A stretch of DNA of 64,000 bases from Saturnia japonica (lineage: Eukaryota > Arthropoda > Insecta > Lepidoptera > Saturniidae), in assembly GCA_033032175.1 (NCBI GenBank), contig CM065304.1, forward strand, positions 15,252,001 through 15,316,000, read 5' to 3'. This document shows, one piece after another, positions 35,448 to 46,700 of this stretch (the stretch's first letter is position 1; the number at the start of each line of letters is the position of its first letter). Both the position numbers and the translations under genes were made by a program. The notes below the pieces were generated by a model. That model had not been told where the DNA came from, did not search any database, and saw only the letters and a list, made by a program, of their open reading frames with translations.

Positions 35448-35943
35448 TAATTCATTATCATTTTAGTTTATCACATTCACATTAAGGTATTGAATTAAAA
35501 AATATGTATATTATATAATTTGATATCAACAATCTATGAAATAAAATGCTTGTTTGAATTTGTTTTAATACTATTCATAGGGATGGGAAGCTATGACATT
35601 CGATCCTACATACACATGGTTTTTAGGAATAGCAAATAACATTTCAGATATCAAGGTCAGCCTCATTTGCATGCATTTAAATAACAAATGGCCCCCTTAC
35701 GTCACAAAAATTGTATGCCATCCCTGGGAGCAGAGTTATTAAGTAAAGTTCACAGACCACACTCATGATGGAAAACCTTTCATAAAGTTTTGCTGCAGTG
35801 GGTTATATTTTGTGTTCACTCATGATATCTAACAACCTTTCCTTGTTACTTTTAAAGGCTGTTTTGATAGATTTTCACTAGTTTTCCTTAGGGATATTTT
35901 TTTTATTTGATATACTCAATAAGGAAAACAAAAAACTTTATTA
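35448..35943. other. AT-rich sequence, nothing recognised
   Basis: No supported feature between the mariner element and the deleted pogo copy. Confidence 0.5.
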
Positions 35944-36460
35944 GTGGTTAGTTTTTACCGTTTATAGCGACATCGTTTAGTAGAACATACTGGTTATATT
36001 GACCCAGAACAATGGCCCCAGCTGAATGATATGTGACCGTCTTATCAAAAACATTTCTTTTTATGGCATTGCTTATTATGACATACCTCATTCAACAACT
36101 ACATTTAACGAATATATTTGGAGAATTATATCTGTTAGAAGGACCAGCTAAGCTGTATTGTAAACAATTTGAATAGGTATACACATCTGGCACAGTATAA
36201 TGGTCAAGGGCAAGACTCTGAAGAACAATTTACAGTGACAACTTTGAATGATGGTCTCAGTGCTGTTAGTGTATTACGAAAGATTGTTCTTTTTAATGAA
36301 CAGTTCCACATCCAGGGCAATTATGACGATACACTAATTAAAGTCCAACATGAATTACAAAATATCTATGCACAGCAAAAGTGTTCCAAACAGACTAAAA
36401 TTATAGATTTCAGGCATACATAAAAATAATATATTGTTCTTTTATATTATACGTCTTATG
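35944..36460 (+). mobile_element. Internally deleted pogo/Tigger copy (MITE-like derivative)
   Basis: The left ~235 bases repeat the leader of the element at 1-1995: GCGACATCGTTTAG (35969), then AGCTGTATTGTAAACAATTT and GAATAGGTATACACAT. At ~36185 the copy jumps straight to the transposase C terminus (DSEEQFTV-TLNDG...TKIIDF, 36211-36410). The DNA-binding and catalytic parts are deleted. The ends are worn: the terminal CAGT motif is not clear. The coding remnant is in frame with a chance upstream ATG but is not a gene. Confidence 0.8.
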
Positions 36461-37777
36461 TGAAATGCTCTTGTCAATCCTGGGTTCTACACCTGATTGG
36501 ACTATTTTAGTGGACACATGAAAAACATAAAATTCCAGAGGATGTTGGTCTTTCATCATCCAGACCACAAATATTTCTTTATTCTTGAGAAATCAAGTGT
36601 ATAGTACTTGTAGAGCTTACTGCACTGTGGGAAGTTAATATACCTAAAGACCACACAATGAAATGAATAAATATTACGATCTATGTAATGAGCTAACCAA
36701 AAACGGCTATGCGGTTAATTTGTATGGGGTGGCAGTGGGAGCGAGAGGTATTCCAGCGAAATCTCTCTATAACTTCCTATAAGACTTCATCCTGTCGAGA
36801 ACTGTTCGAGTTCTTTTTTAGAATGGGTATCAAAAGCTGAATTAACAGGCTCTTACCAAATCTAGCTTGGCAGTACACCTGGGCTGTAAGTCCCAGGGGC
36901 TGCTCTTATTCCCTCTGTCTGCCACGATGGACCCAACACCCGCATGGTGAATCCATGGAATGCTAAGATGTTTGTCTCGGTCTCTAGTTTAATTTTATAC
37001 ATGAATATTGTTTTCCAATAATTACCTATGAATTTTTATATGTAATTACACAATACACATACAATAATAACACTTCATAAAAAAATAGTACTTTGTATCT
37101 TGAAAAAATCAACAACTATTAGTTTTAAAGACTAAATATGAGTAGGCCCTTTGATGTCCTTATAACAGATTTTGACTGTATTTAATTTAAAACTGGTTAT
37201 TATATTATTAAGAGTTGAAGCTATAAACTTTGTAATTGATTATACAAGGTAATATTATAAAAGAAATATAGATAAAGTTTTTACTGTTGTGAAAGCTATA
37301 TAATATACCGAATAAAATGACATATAGCTTAGTAACTTATTAATAATTAGGCATGTGATCATGCAATCATTAATTGTAAGTATTAAATGTCAACAATTAA
37401 TTAGATATTGGTATACATTTTTTTTTTGTTATATGGTGTTATAAAATGTTTGAACCATAAGCATACTTATATACATCTTTGTTTTCTTAAATTATGAGAT
37501 AAAGTTTTTGAAATCTCTGCTCTTTTGTTATAGGTATTATCAATTGTTTTTGGAGTTTACTACCTCAACAATCAATTTTTATAATTAGCTTGTTGTATGT
37601 AAATTAGATGGGAGCAAAATCAAGTGAGTAAAAAGTGAAGTTGTTATGTTTACTATCCAAAAGTAATTACTTCTTAAGAATTGATTTTTATATATACCCC
37701 ACACTATATAAATTAGATGGAGAGCAAAATGTGAAAGTGATATCTGGTTATTTTATTATATTTATCCTTTTTAAGAT
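36461..37777. other. AT-rich sequence with an unassigned GC-richer patch
   Basis: The stretch 36840-36960 (GGCAGTACACCTGGGCTGTAAG...CCATGGAATGC) is GC-richer than its surroundings and looks like part of a dispersed repeat, but I cannot assign it. The rest shows nothing. Confidence 0.35.
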
Positions 37778-39345
37778 CCTAAAGATCCGAGAGCCGGGCT
37801 GACCCGACACTATACCGAAGATATCCCCAACATCACCCTGTACGAGATTAGGATGGCCCTTAAGCAGCTTAAGAACAACAAGGCGCCGGGTGATGACGGA
37901 ATTACGTCAGAGCTTCTTAAAGCGGGTGGAACACCAGTACTTAAGGTCCTGCAGAAGCTCTTTAATTCCGTTATACTCGAGGGTAAAACGCCGGAACCGT
38001 GGGGCGGCAGCGTGGTGGTCCTGTTCTTCAAGAAAGGTGATAAAACCTTATTGAAGAATTATCGGCCCATCTCGTTGCTGAACCATGTTTATAAGCTGTT
38101 TTCGAGGGTCATCACGAATCGTCTCGAGCACAAGTTTGATGACTTCCAGCCTCCCTAACAAGCCGGTTTCCGAAAAGGCTTTAGCACCGTAGACCACATC
38201 TATACGCTGCGGCAGATTATACAGAAGACTGAGGAGTATAATCTGCCTTTATGCTTAGCGTTCGTAGACTACGAAAAAGCCTTTGATTCGGTCGAAACCT
38301 GGGCAGTGTTGCAGTCTCTCCAGCGGTGCCGTATTGACTATCGATATATCGAAGTGTTGAAGTGCTTGTACAACAACGCCACCATGTCGGTCCGAGTACA
38401 GGAGCAGTGCACGAAGGCAATTCCTTTGAGAAGAGGCGTTAGACAGGGAGACGTAATATCTCCGAAACTGTTTACCGCCGCTCTAGAGGACGCCTTCAAG
38501 CTCCTGGAATGGCAAGGACTCGGCATCAATGTCAATGGCGAGTACATCACTCACCTTCGATTTGCTGACGACATCGTAGTCATGGCAGAATCGCTGGAAG
38601 ATCTTGGCACAATGCTCGATGGCCTCGACAAAGTTTCTCAACAGGTGGGCCTTAAAATGAACATGGACAAGACGAAAATCATGTCGAATGTCCATGTGGT
38701 GCCCATCCCAGTATCAGTTGGGAACTCTTGTCTAGAAGTTGTTGAAGAATATGTCTACCTGGGACAAACAGTCCAGTTAGGTAGGTCCAACTTTGAAAAA
38801 GAGGTCAGTCGACGAATCCAACTCGGCTGGGCAGCGCTCGGGATACTGCGCGACGTCTTCTCGTCCAAAATACCTCAGTGCCTCAAGACGAAAGTCTTTG
38901 ACCAGTGTGTGTTGCCAGTGATGACATACGGCACAGAGACGTGGTCGCTCACTGTGGGCTTCATAAGAAAGCTCAAGGTCGCTCAGCGAGCTATGGAGAG
39001 GGCTATGCTTGGTGTTTCTCTACGAGATCGAATCAGAAATGAGGAGATCCGTAGACAAACTAAGGTAACCGACATAGCCAAAAGGATTAGCAAGTTGAAG
39101 TGGCAGTGGGCGGGGCACATAGTTCGGAGAACTGACGGCCGTTGGGGCAAAAAGGTTCTCGAGTGGAGACCACGCACCGGAAAGCGCAGCGTAGGACGGC
39201 CCCCCACTAGATGGAAAGACGACATAATAAAGGTCGCTGGGAGCCGTTGGGTGCAGGCCGCACAAGATCGGTCGCTCTGGAGATCTATGGGGGAGGCCTA
39301 TGTTCAGCAGTGGACGTCCTGCGGTTGAAATGATGATGATGAAAT
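37778..39345 (+). mobile_element. RTE-type non-LTR retrotransposon, 5'-truncated, one nonsense codon
   Basis: One frame runs from ~37778 to the stop at 39328, broken only by a TAA at 38156-38158. It codes for reverse transcriptase: NNKAPGDDGITSELLK, NYRPISLLNHVYKLFSR, LAFVDYEKAFDSVE, GVRQGDVISPKLF and the catalytic LRFADDIVVMAE. The C-terminal domain follows, with VFDQCVLPVMTYGTETW, LKWQWAGHIVRR and RTGKRSVGRPPTRWKDD. The endonuclease is absent, so the copy is 5'-truncated. The 3' end is a short TGATGATGATGAAA tail (39331-39343), typical of RTE. GC content is well above the flanks. Confidence 0.9.
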
Positions 39346-39517
39346 CCTTTTTTTTCCAGTGTAATAAAAAATTTCAGTATGTACAAGCACTTTATCAATA
39401 TTGCTTATACATATATAGAGAACAATCTCCTGTTAAAATCTATCAGTCCCTCAATTATTATTTATAATATCTCTGCTACTGTGGATGGCATATATGCTAA
39501 TTTTTACATACATTAAG

Positions 39518-39646
39518 GGCAACTTGCACCAAAACCATAAACCATTTAAATTGTTTAAACAGATTTAGATTGACAGTTCCATACATTTTGACACAACTAA
39601 ACTGTTAAGGCTAAAACGGAATTTAACTTTTTTGCTACAAGTTGCC
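39518..39646. mobile_element. MITE with GGCAACTTG terminal inverted repeats
   Basis: The left end GGCAACTTGCACCAAAA (39518) is complementary to the right end TTTTTGCTACAAGTTGCC (ending 39646), with two differences. The ~129-base interior has subterminal AAACCATTTAAATTGTTTAA and AACTGTTAAGGC. A related half-copy is at 55332-55386 (GGCTTGCACGAGAACC...AGATTGACAGTT). Confidence 0.65.
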
Positions 39647-39727
39647 ATTCAATTTTATGGTAACCTCCATCTCTGCACAAACTAAAAAATCGGTTGTCTG
39701 TAAAGTCGGTTTACTGACGATAGTTGA

Positions 39728-40118
39728 ACGTGACAACGTCATAAGAAAATACTGATGGAATGGTATCATTTTTCAAATAATATCGAAAGAATCATTACCT
39801 TTATCGCCGCAATAATTGTTGCTATAAACAATTGACACCACATTCACTTTTCACTGCACTTCATACTTGACGAAAAAATGGAAATGTATTATTGTATAGC
39901 AGCTGTCCACGCGGACGCATCGCTCACTCAAGTAGGAGAGAGACAGATGTCGAACGCTGCCGAACGCGGAGGCCGATTGTGCCTCTTTGTCGCTCGTTCC
40001 GCGCTTTCGCTTGCACTTCAAGCCTTAAATGGAACGCCTCTGAGCGAGGTAACGCCGCATGAGTCATGTTATTTCGTGCGTGCAGCCGGCTCCATCGAAT
40101 TATAAGACGTTGTCACGT
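39728..40118. mobile_element. MITE with ACGTGACAACGTC terminal inverted repeats
   Basis: The left end ACGTGACAACGTCATAAG (39728) pairs with the right end TATAAGACGTTGTCACGT (40101-40118). The interior is GC-rich (39910-40100) and by chance holds an open frame of 75 codons, which has no recognisable domain. No transposase is present. Confidence 0.6.
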
Positions 40119-40149
40119 CAAAAGTTCTCTCTGACTTATCTTTGTGGTA

Positions 40150-40400
40150 CCGTGATGCCTTCTCCTGTGCAGTGTGTTCCCTCCTTCTTACAACATAGGG
40201 TCCTTTAAGTGTAAAGTGAAGAGATATTTATGCAGGCAAGTATAACAGTGGTGACCACTGATGAATTTAAATCTCTCAGTGCCCACTGTTGTGTTTGGAC
40301 TGTGCTGTGCTTACCATCAGGGACAGTACAGTACAATACCAGCAAAGCTATTTTATTAATAAAAACTGGTGACCTGGACATCCGAAGTTTTAAATAAACT
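40150..40400 (+). repeat. Possible retroposon 3' fragment
   Basis: Translation in pieces gives PSFLQHRVL and ITVVTTDEFKSLSAHC, which I recall from degenerate lepidopteran retroelement tails. The DNA is GC-richer than its flanks and ends before AATAAAAACTGGTGACC. The family is not identified. Confidence 0.25.
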
Positions 40401-40731
40401 AATAATTTGTAGTGTTAAATAGCACCTTATATTTCTACTAGATTTAATACATTATCAATTATTTCATCCTGCGTTGAATTATTAGATTTTGATTTATTAT
40501 TATATATATAATTATATATAACTTTTTATTGTTCAATTAACTTTACTAAATTATTTACTCTTTTTTTCAGATTAATAATACACAGGGCAGATGCCATGTA
40601 AACAAAGGATTCATTAATATTTGACATTAAATAAATTCAAGATTATCAATGTTAACAACATTAACCCATTATAAATAATTAGTTACAGTGAATATGTATA
40701 TTTACACTTAACAAAAACTTATTAAAAAGAT

Positions 40732-43700
40732 ATGCTGAAATTGACAAACAGTTTTTGCAGATATTTTATTTGCTTTATTACTGGGAAAAATTTTAATGTA
40801 AGGAAATTCACTCAAATCAATAAAGGAAAGGCAGGCTACAGTATATGGTATGCCAAGTCAGTATTGTTGAATACTTTACAATTATTGAGGAAGAAGAAAT
40901 GTTATACTATAAGACCACCTTTAAATTTAAATTATAGTAACCCAGACATGCAGATGAATGACCAACCAATGAACAACCATGTTTTTCATGGAGGTGATAA
41001 TAAGTAAGTTTATTTATTAACTAAAACTATATAGTATAATAAGAGGAGACTATATATATATATATAATAGGAGGAAAATTAAAATATGTCATTTACCATG
41101 TATGTCAATCAGTAACAAGTAAGTTACAAACACTTTTTCTATAATGAAAAATTAAGTATTTTACCCAATGATATTGTCTTTACTTATAATATCAATGACT
41201 TTACCATTGTATGGAAGTAAAAAAAAAAATTATCCAGTAGTAACAAGTATAAGTAAAATAGTTGATTTGGGAGACTAAGCTACTTTCTACAAACCTTGAA
41301 GATGTTTATGAGCATTCCATCAAAAATTGCACCATTACAAAGTAACCAAAAAGGACAATTATAAACATTAAATTTGGTTGAATATACTTATGTAATATAA
41401 ATTATTACAAATTGAAAATAATGCTGCCACATTTATTTTTGTAGTGTTGTGCGGTAATTCATACTAATAGTAGTATTATAAATGCGAAAGTAACTCTGTC
41501 TGTTAGGTTTTCACGGCTAAACCGCGGAACCAATTTTGATGAATTTTGGTATAGAGATACACTATATCTTGGGAAAGGACAAAGTCTACCTTATGTCGCG
41601 ACAATAAAACTCGAAGGAGTGAAATAGGGGATGAAAATTCTAATGAAGAATACACTAAATCAATTTGAAGAATTTTGCTATAGAGATAGTTTGGACTTTT
41701 GGAAAAGACAGGCTACCCTTTAATGGCGAAAATAAAACTCGAAGGGGTGAAAATGGGGATGAAAATTTTAAATAAGAACAAACACATCAAACCAAATTTG
41801 ATGAATTTTGGTATAGAGATATTAGACTTTGAAGAAGGACATGCGCTACCTTTTGCCACGAAAATAAAATTTGAAAGCGTGAAATAAGGGATGAAAATTC
41901 GAATAAACCACCCATCAAACCAGTTTTGGTGAATTTTAGTATAGAGATATATTGCACTTTGGAGAAGGACATAGGGTATCTTATGTCGCGCAAATAAAAC
42001 TTGAAAAGATGAAATAGAGATTTCAAAATTGCTCGCTCACTCAAACATTTGTTATTTTTGTGGTTAGCAACGATGTTTGGGAATACTTTCTTGATATGCT
42101 CGTTTTCGATGAGACGAAGTTGCAAAAATTCCGAGAAAATAAAATCAATCCTCTCCATTCATCAACAGAAACAAGGCCATTACCCATAGCAATTGCTTGG
42201 AGAAATCTTCAGCAAATGGATCGTTCACCAATGCACCTCTCATCTTTGCTGCCAGCGGAAGTTTCTTCACATAGCGCCACAGATTTGATGATTTGAGGCA
42301 AGCGTTGATTTAATCGGTAGTAGTCGATCTTGGAATGACTGGCAGTGTTTGGCGGAAATTACCTGATAGTAAATAATTTCCAAAACATCTCGATCCATTG
42401 CACAGACCTTTCAATGTTCGGTCAAGTGTTTCCATTGCGCGTTTGTGCACCGTTATGCCTTCGTCCCAGATGATGATTTTAGATGTTACTAAAACTTTGG
42501 ACATTGCGGCTTGTTCAGTAGTTTTATGGTTTAAAGGCAATTTTAATGCTAAATGAGCCGTACGGCATCCTCACAATGTGGCGGCTATTCCAGAAGAAGC
42601 AACTGCTACCGCAATGTCGAATCTCGTACGAACAGTGGCAAAATCAATTACATGAGAAATGTCTTCCCAGTTCCACTGGTGGCATCCAGGAAAAAATAAG
42701 CCACCTTTTCCTTCGTTAATGTTCTTTGACTTCCTTCTGTCGGAGGATAATGTATCTTTTGAACTGCTTGGTCTATTTTATGTCGATCATATTGACGTTC
42801 ACGTTTCAGTTCTCGATTAATTGCATCAATCAATCCACAGTATGGCACTGACATTCATAACCTGATTAACAAACTGCCGCACATGAGGTAACACATGTTT
42901 TCGATCAAGAGGAAAGCCTGGTTACACATCTCCTCATTCACCTCAAGATCGGGATTTCTTGAACTGACACGAATTCGATGTTATATGTCTTCTGGCATGT
43001 CTGTAATCCATGTATTTATTCCATAGTTCACGAGGCTTCAATGGGAAGCATGTCGAAATGATGATAGCAAATAATGAGCGTATCTGACTTGTAGGTGCAG
43101 AAATAATTGTTACAGCGATTGTCATGTCCTCATGAGTTTCGTTTTCAGGCAAATTGATCTCTTGACATGCCGCATGAAATGTTGGGCACACTATACCTTT
43201 AACAGTCAGTAGTGATTCAAATATTGATGTCCCAAAAACATTCACCAGCAACAACCGCAAATAGAAGCATTCATCATGACCAGGAACCATATCACCTTGC
43301 TTCCGACATTGAAATTTCTTTCATGAAGAATTTCATGAACAATTTCTTCCAAGTGTAGTAACGTGGCATCTCTGAGTAAAGCATTGCTTTGGCAAAAACT
43401 GGGCAACGGTAGAATAGTCAATCGACCATCATTAGCTGTATCTCCTTCGGTGCTAATTACATCGCGTAAATTGATATACTCCTCCGAACGCACTTTGCCA
43501 TTAAGATAGCACAATCCAGGCGTTTCTCCGGCAAGCTTCAATGCGCCACAATGCTCGCAAACAACGTCCATTAGACCAATGCGAACGAAAGGATGTGAGC
43601 TGTAATCAAATGTGCAATTGTGTAGAAACGCTGCTCGATTCAAATCAACACTTGAAGCATTTTTTGTTGCGCGTCGAAAATTATCTTGTTGTTGATCTGT

Positions 43701-46700
43701 GCGATTAGCTCGACGATTTCTCATTGCCAACTGAGTCATTTCACGGACTGCCTCTCTTTGCTCTTGTGTCTGTGAAGCACGAAATTCGACCATATTAGCG
43801 CGGCGCTCTTCTCGTGCGATTTCTCGTTCTTCTTTGGTGGATTGATTCGCAATGTTCCGAAGGCTAATTGCATTACGGCTTTGTTGGGAAGGATTAGACC
43901 TTCTAGGTTGCGGCATTGTTAATAATAATACTATGGTCCAGCCGTTCTTGAGTTATAAATGGTGTAACTAACCCGACTTTGTTTTATATATTTAGATTGA
44001 AATATTTTGTGATATTCAACAGACCGGATTACTCGTACTATTATCATTATATAATTCAGGAAACTATAAAATTAGGATACTATATATAATAAACCTATTT
44101 TATTCTAAATAATTTTTCATTATAAAACAGAATACATACTAGTGAAAACAAATAAAGATATACCTATATTTTTATTGTATTGTATTTTTTTATTTATTTG
44201 CCAGTGGATCAAATGAAGACAACTCAGTCCCTAAGAAGAGAAAAGCATCAAATAAATTCTACACAGAGAATGACTCAATGTCGCCGCCCCAACCTATACC
44301 ACCAGATTTTAGAGTTTGGGAACATGTTCGAAAGGATAGGGACAGCACACATAATGGTAGTATTTCAATATATTTTTTTTTGTTATACCTGTATTCTATA
44401 TTATGTTTGGACTTACGCATGAATTTAGAAACTCGATCGGGTTAATATAAAACTAATAATAATTTAGTGGATGCACAGAGACGGAGTCACTTCCAGACAT
44501 CAGAGTTCACGAGGTTTTAGGTTGTAATTTGCACGAATTGACCGCTTTTGTAATATATGGTATCTACCTCAGCTGCTGAACCCCACAGCAAAATTCCGTA
44601 ATACATTAAGCTATGAAAGTAAGCGAAGTAGACTAACCTAGCAGTGGCAATATCTGTTAAGTGGCGAATCTTACGTACTGCGAAGGCAGTAGAGCTTCAT
44701 CTTTCTGCCAAGGATTTTAATGTGCGGACCCCATTGTAATTTTGAATGAAGCGTAATACTAAGGAAAACGATACTATCAACTAAGCCTACTAAATTCCCT
44801 TCTATCTTGATACTGCTATCAACACGCCGGACATTGGGCAAGGCAAATCTCATACATTTGGTTTTGTTTGCATTTAGCAGTAAATTATTTAAAGCAAACC
44901 ATTCAGAGATTTTAACTAAAATATTGTTTAATTGACTAAGTTTCGAATCTATTCTTTTCACTTTGAATATAAGTGAAGTGTCGTCCCCAAAAAGAACCAT
45001 GTCATTGCCGTTTTCGAACACTAGTGGGTGGTAGATCGTTTATATAAACGAGAAACAGAAATGGTCCCAAAATCGATCCCCGAGGGACGCCGATTCTGGC
45101 CAATGATCCAGAAGACGTCGCCTGCCCCATTTACACTTACTTTTAGACAGCGGTTTGTTAAATAAGAGATTAAAAAGTCGAGAGAAGGGCCAAAACACCA
45201 TAATGTTTTAGTTTAAGTACCAACGTGGTGTGATCAACGTAGTTGAAGGTTTTTGAGATATCGCAGTATATACCGATTGCATCCTGCGACTCTTCCCATG
45301 CCCCAAATATATGACTTATTAGCGTTGCACCAGCGTCAGTAGTGGATTTCGATTTCGTGAACGCAAGCTGTCGACAATCCAATATCTTGTGTTTATTAAA
45401 ATACTCTACTAACTGCTTAAGCATAATTTTCTCGAAAATCTTATTAATCGAAGGTAGTACAGAAATTGGTCTATAATTACCAAGATTACTTCTACAGCCT
45501 GATTTAAATAGTGTAACCATTTTACTTATTTTTATAATATTAGGGTAAGTTCCTGTTTCCATGCACTGATTAAATATATGAGCCAGATATGGTGAAATAT
45601 TGATAATAAAGAACTGAGCTACTATTAATGGTATTCTTCAAATATCGCCAGTATTTTTTAAGTTTAATTCTTTAAAAGTTCTTAATATTTCACCTGCACT
45701 AATGGATGTAAAATTTAATTTAGAATTTAAAAGTGCAATCAGATTATCCAAAAGTGATGCGGCGCCATGGGCTGACGATATTATATTTTTGGTTAATTTT
45801 TAAGGTATATTTCTAACGGTATAATCTTGAAAAACAGTTGCTACCTCTGAACTGTTTGAGTTATGTACTCCCTCGACGTTTAGAAAATTATAATAACTAG
45901 CGATCACCCTAAGCTCGAAATTCGACCTGCGAGTTTTTGATCATAGACTATTTTCTGTTTGACATTTATTTGGGGGGTCTAAGTTCAATGGGCTTGTTCG
46001 TGTTGGGATTCGCAGTATTATTTTATTTTATTTAATATATTAGTGACCGATATTTAAATTTTAGCTTTATGCACTCTTTCTCCTTATAAACTTTAACCAT
46101 GCCAAATCTCACATTCTCATTTTAGGCAAAATCTATGAATGGGTCCTTCTGAACCGTCTCATGACCGTCATTTATGATAAAAATCTATACCCACTGGAAC
46201 AGTTCGGGTCCCCCGCTCGTCACTCTTGTATGCATCAAGGAGCACATAACAACTAACTTCGTGAAAGAAATACCATACCGTACGCTTGCAGTTTTCTTTG
46301 ACGTCGCCAAGGCCTTCGATGAGGTCTGGCATGCCGGACTAGTCCACAAGCTATACCACTTACAAGTCCCATATAAATTAGTTTAAATTTTTCGCAATTA
46401 CCTCACCGACCGCACCTTCCGTTACCGAGGGGAAGGTGTACTTTCCACACCCCACCCTGTATGCTCAGGCGTCCCTCAAGGCTATATTCTGGCACTCTGT
46501 GTTTCAACCTGTACGTCAGTGACCTACCCTGTCCTTCCAAGTTCACAGTAGGTCTATACGCTGACGATACAGTCCTCTACGCTTCTGATGGGAACAGACT
46601 TAGTCTAAGACATGCCGTCCAACGTGCCGTGATTACCCTCGGTGAATGGTACCATAAATGACGTATAGCTGTCAATCTTTCGAAGAGCACCGCGATTTTC

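Larger units (their letters stand above)
41466..43977 (-). mobile_element. Second Helitron, Rep domain deleted, in Angel intron 1
   Basis: On the minus strand it starts at 43977 with GTCGGGTTAGTTACACC, matching the start of the Helitron at 25821. It continues through the RepHel relic (43916-42310) into a tandem-repeat region (41530-42020), and ends near 41466 (ATTATAAATGCGAAAGTAAC just inside). The 3' CTRR end and hairpin are not clear. The ORF is heavily broken and the HUH region is missing. Confidence 0.8.

Noticed and set aside
39878..40105. 75-codon open frame
   Set aside because: Lies inside a MITE with clear inverted ends; its openness follows from local GC richness.
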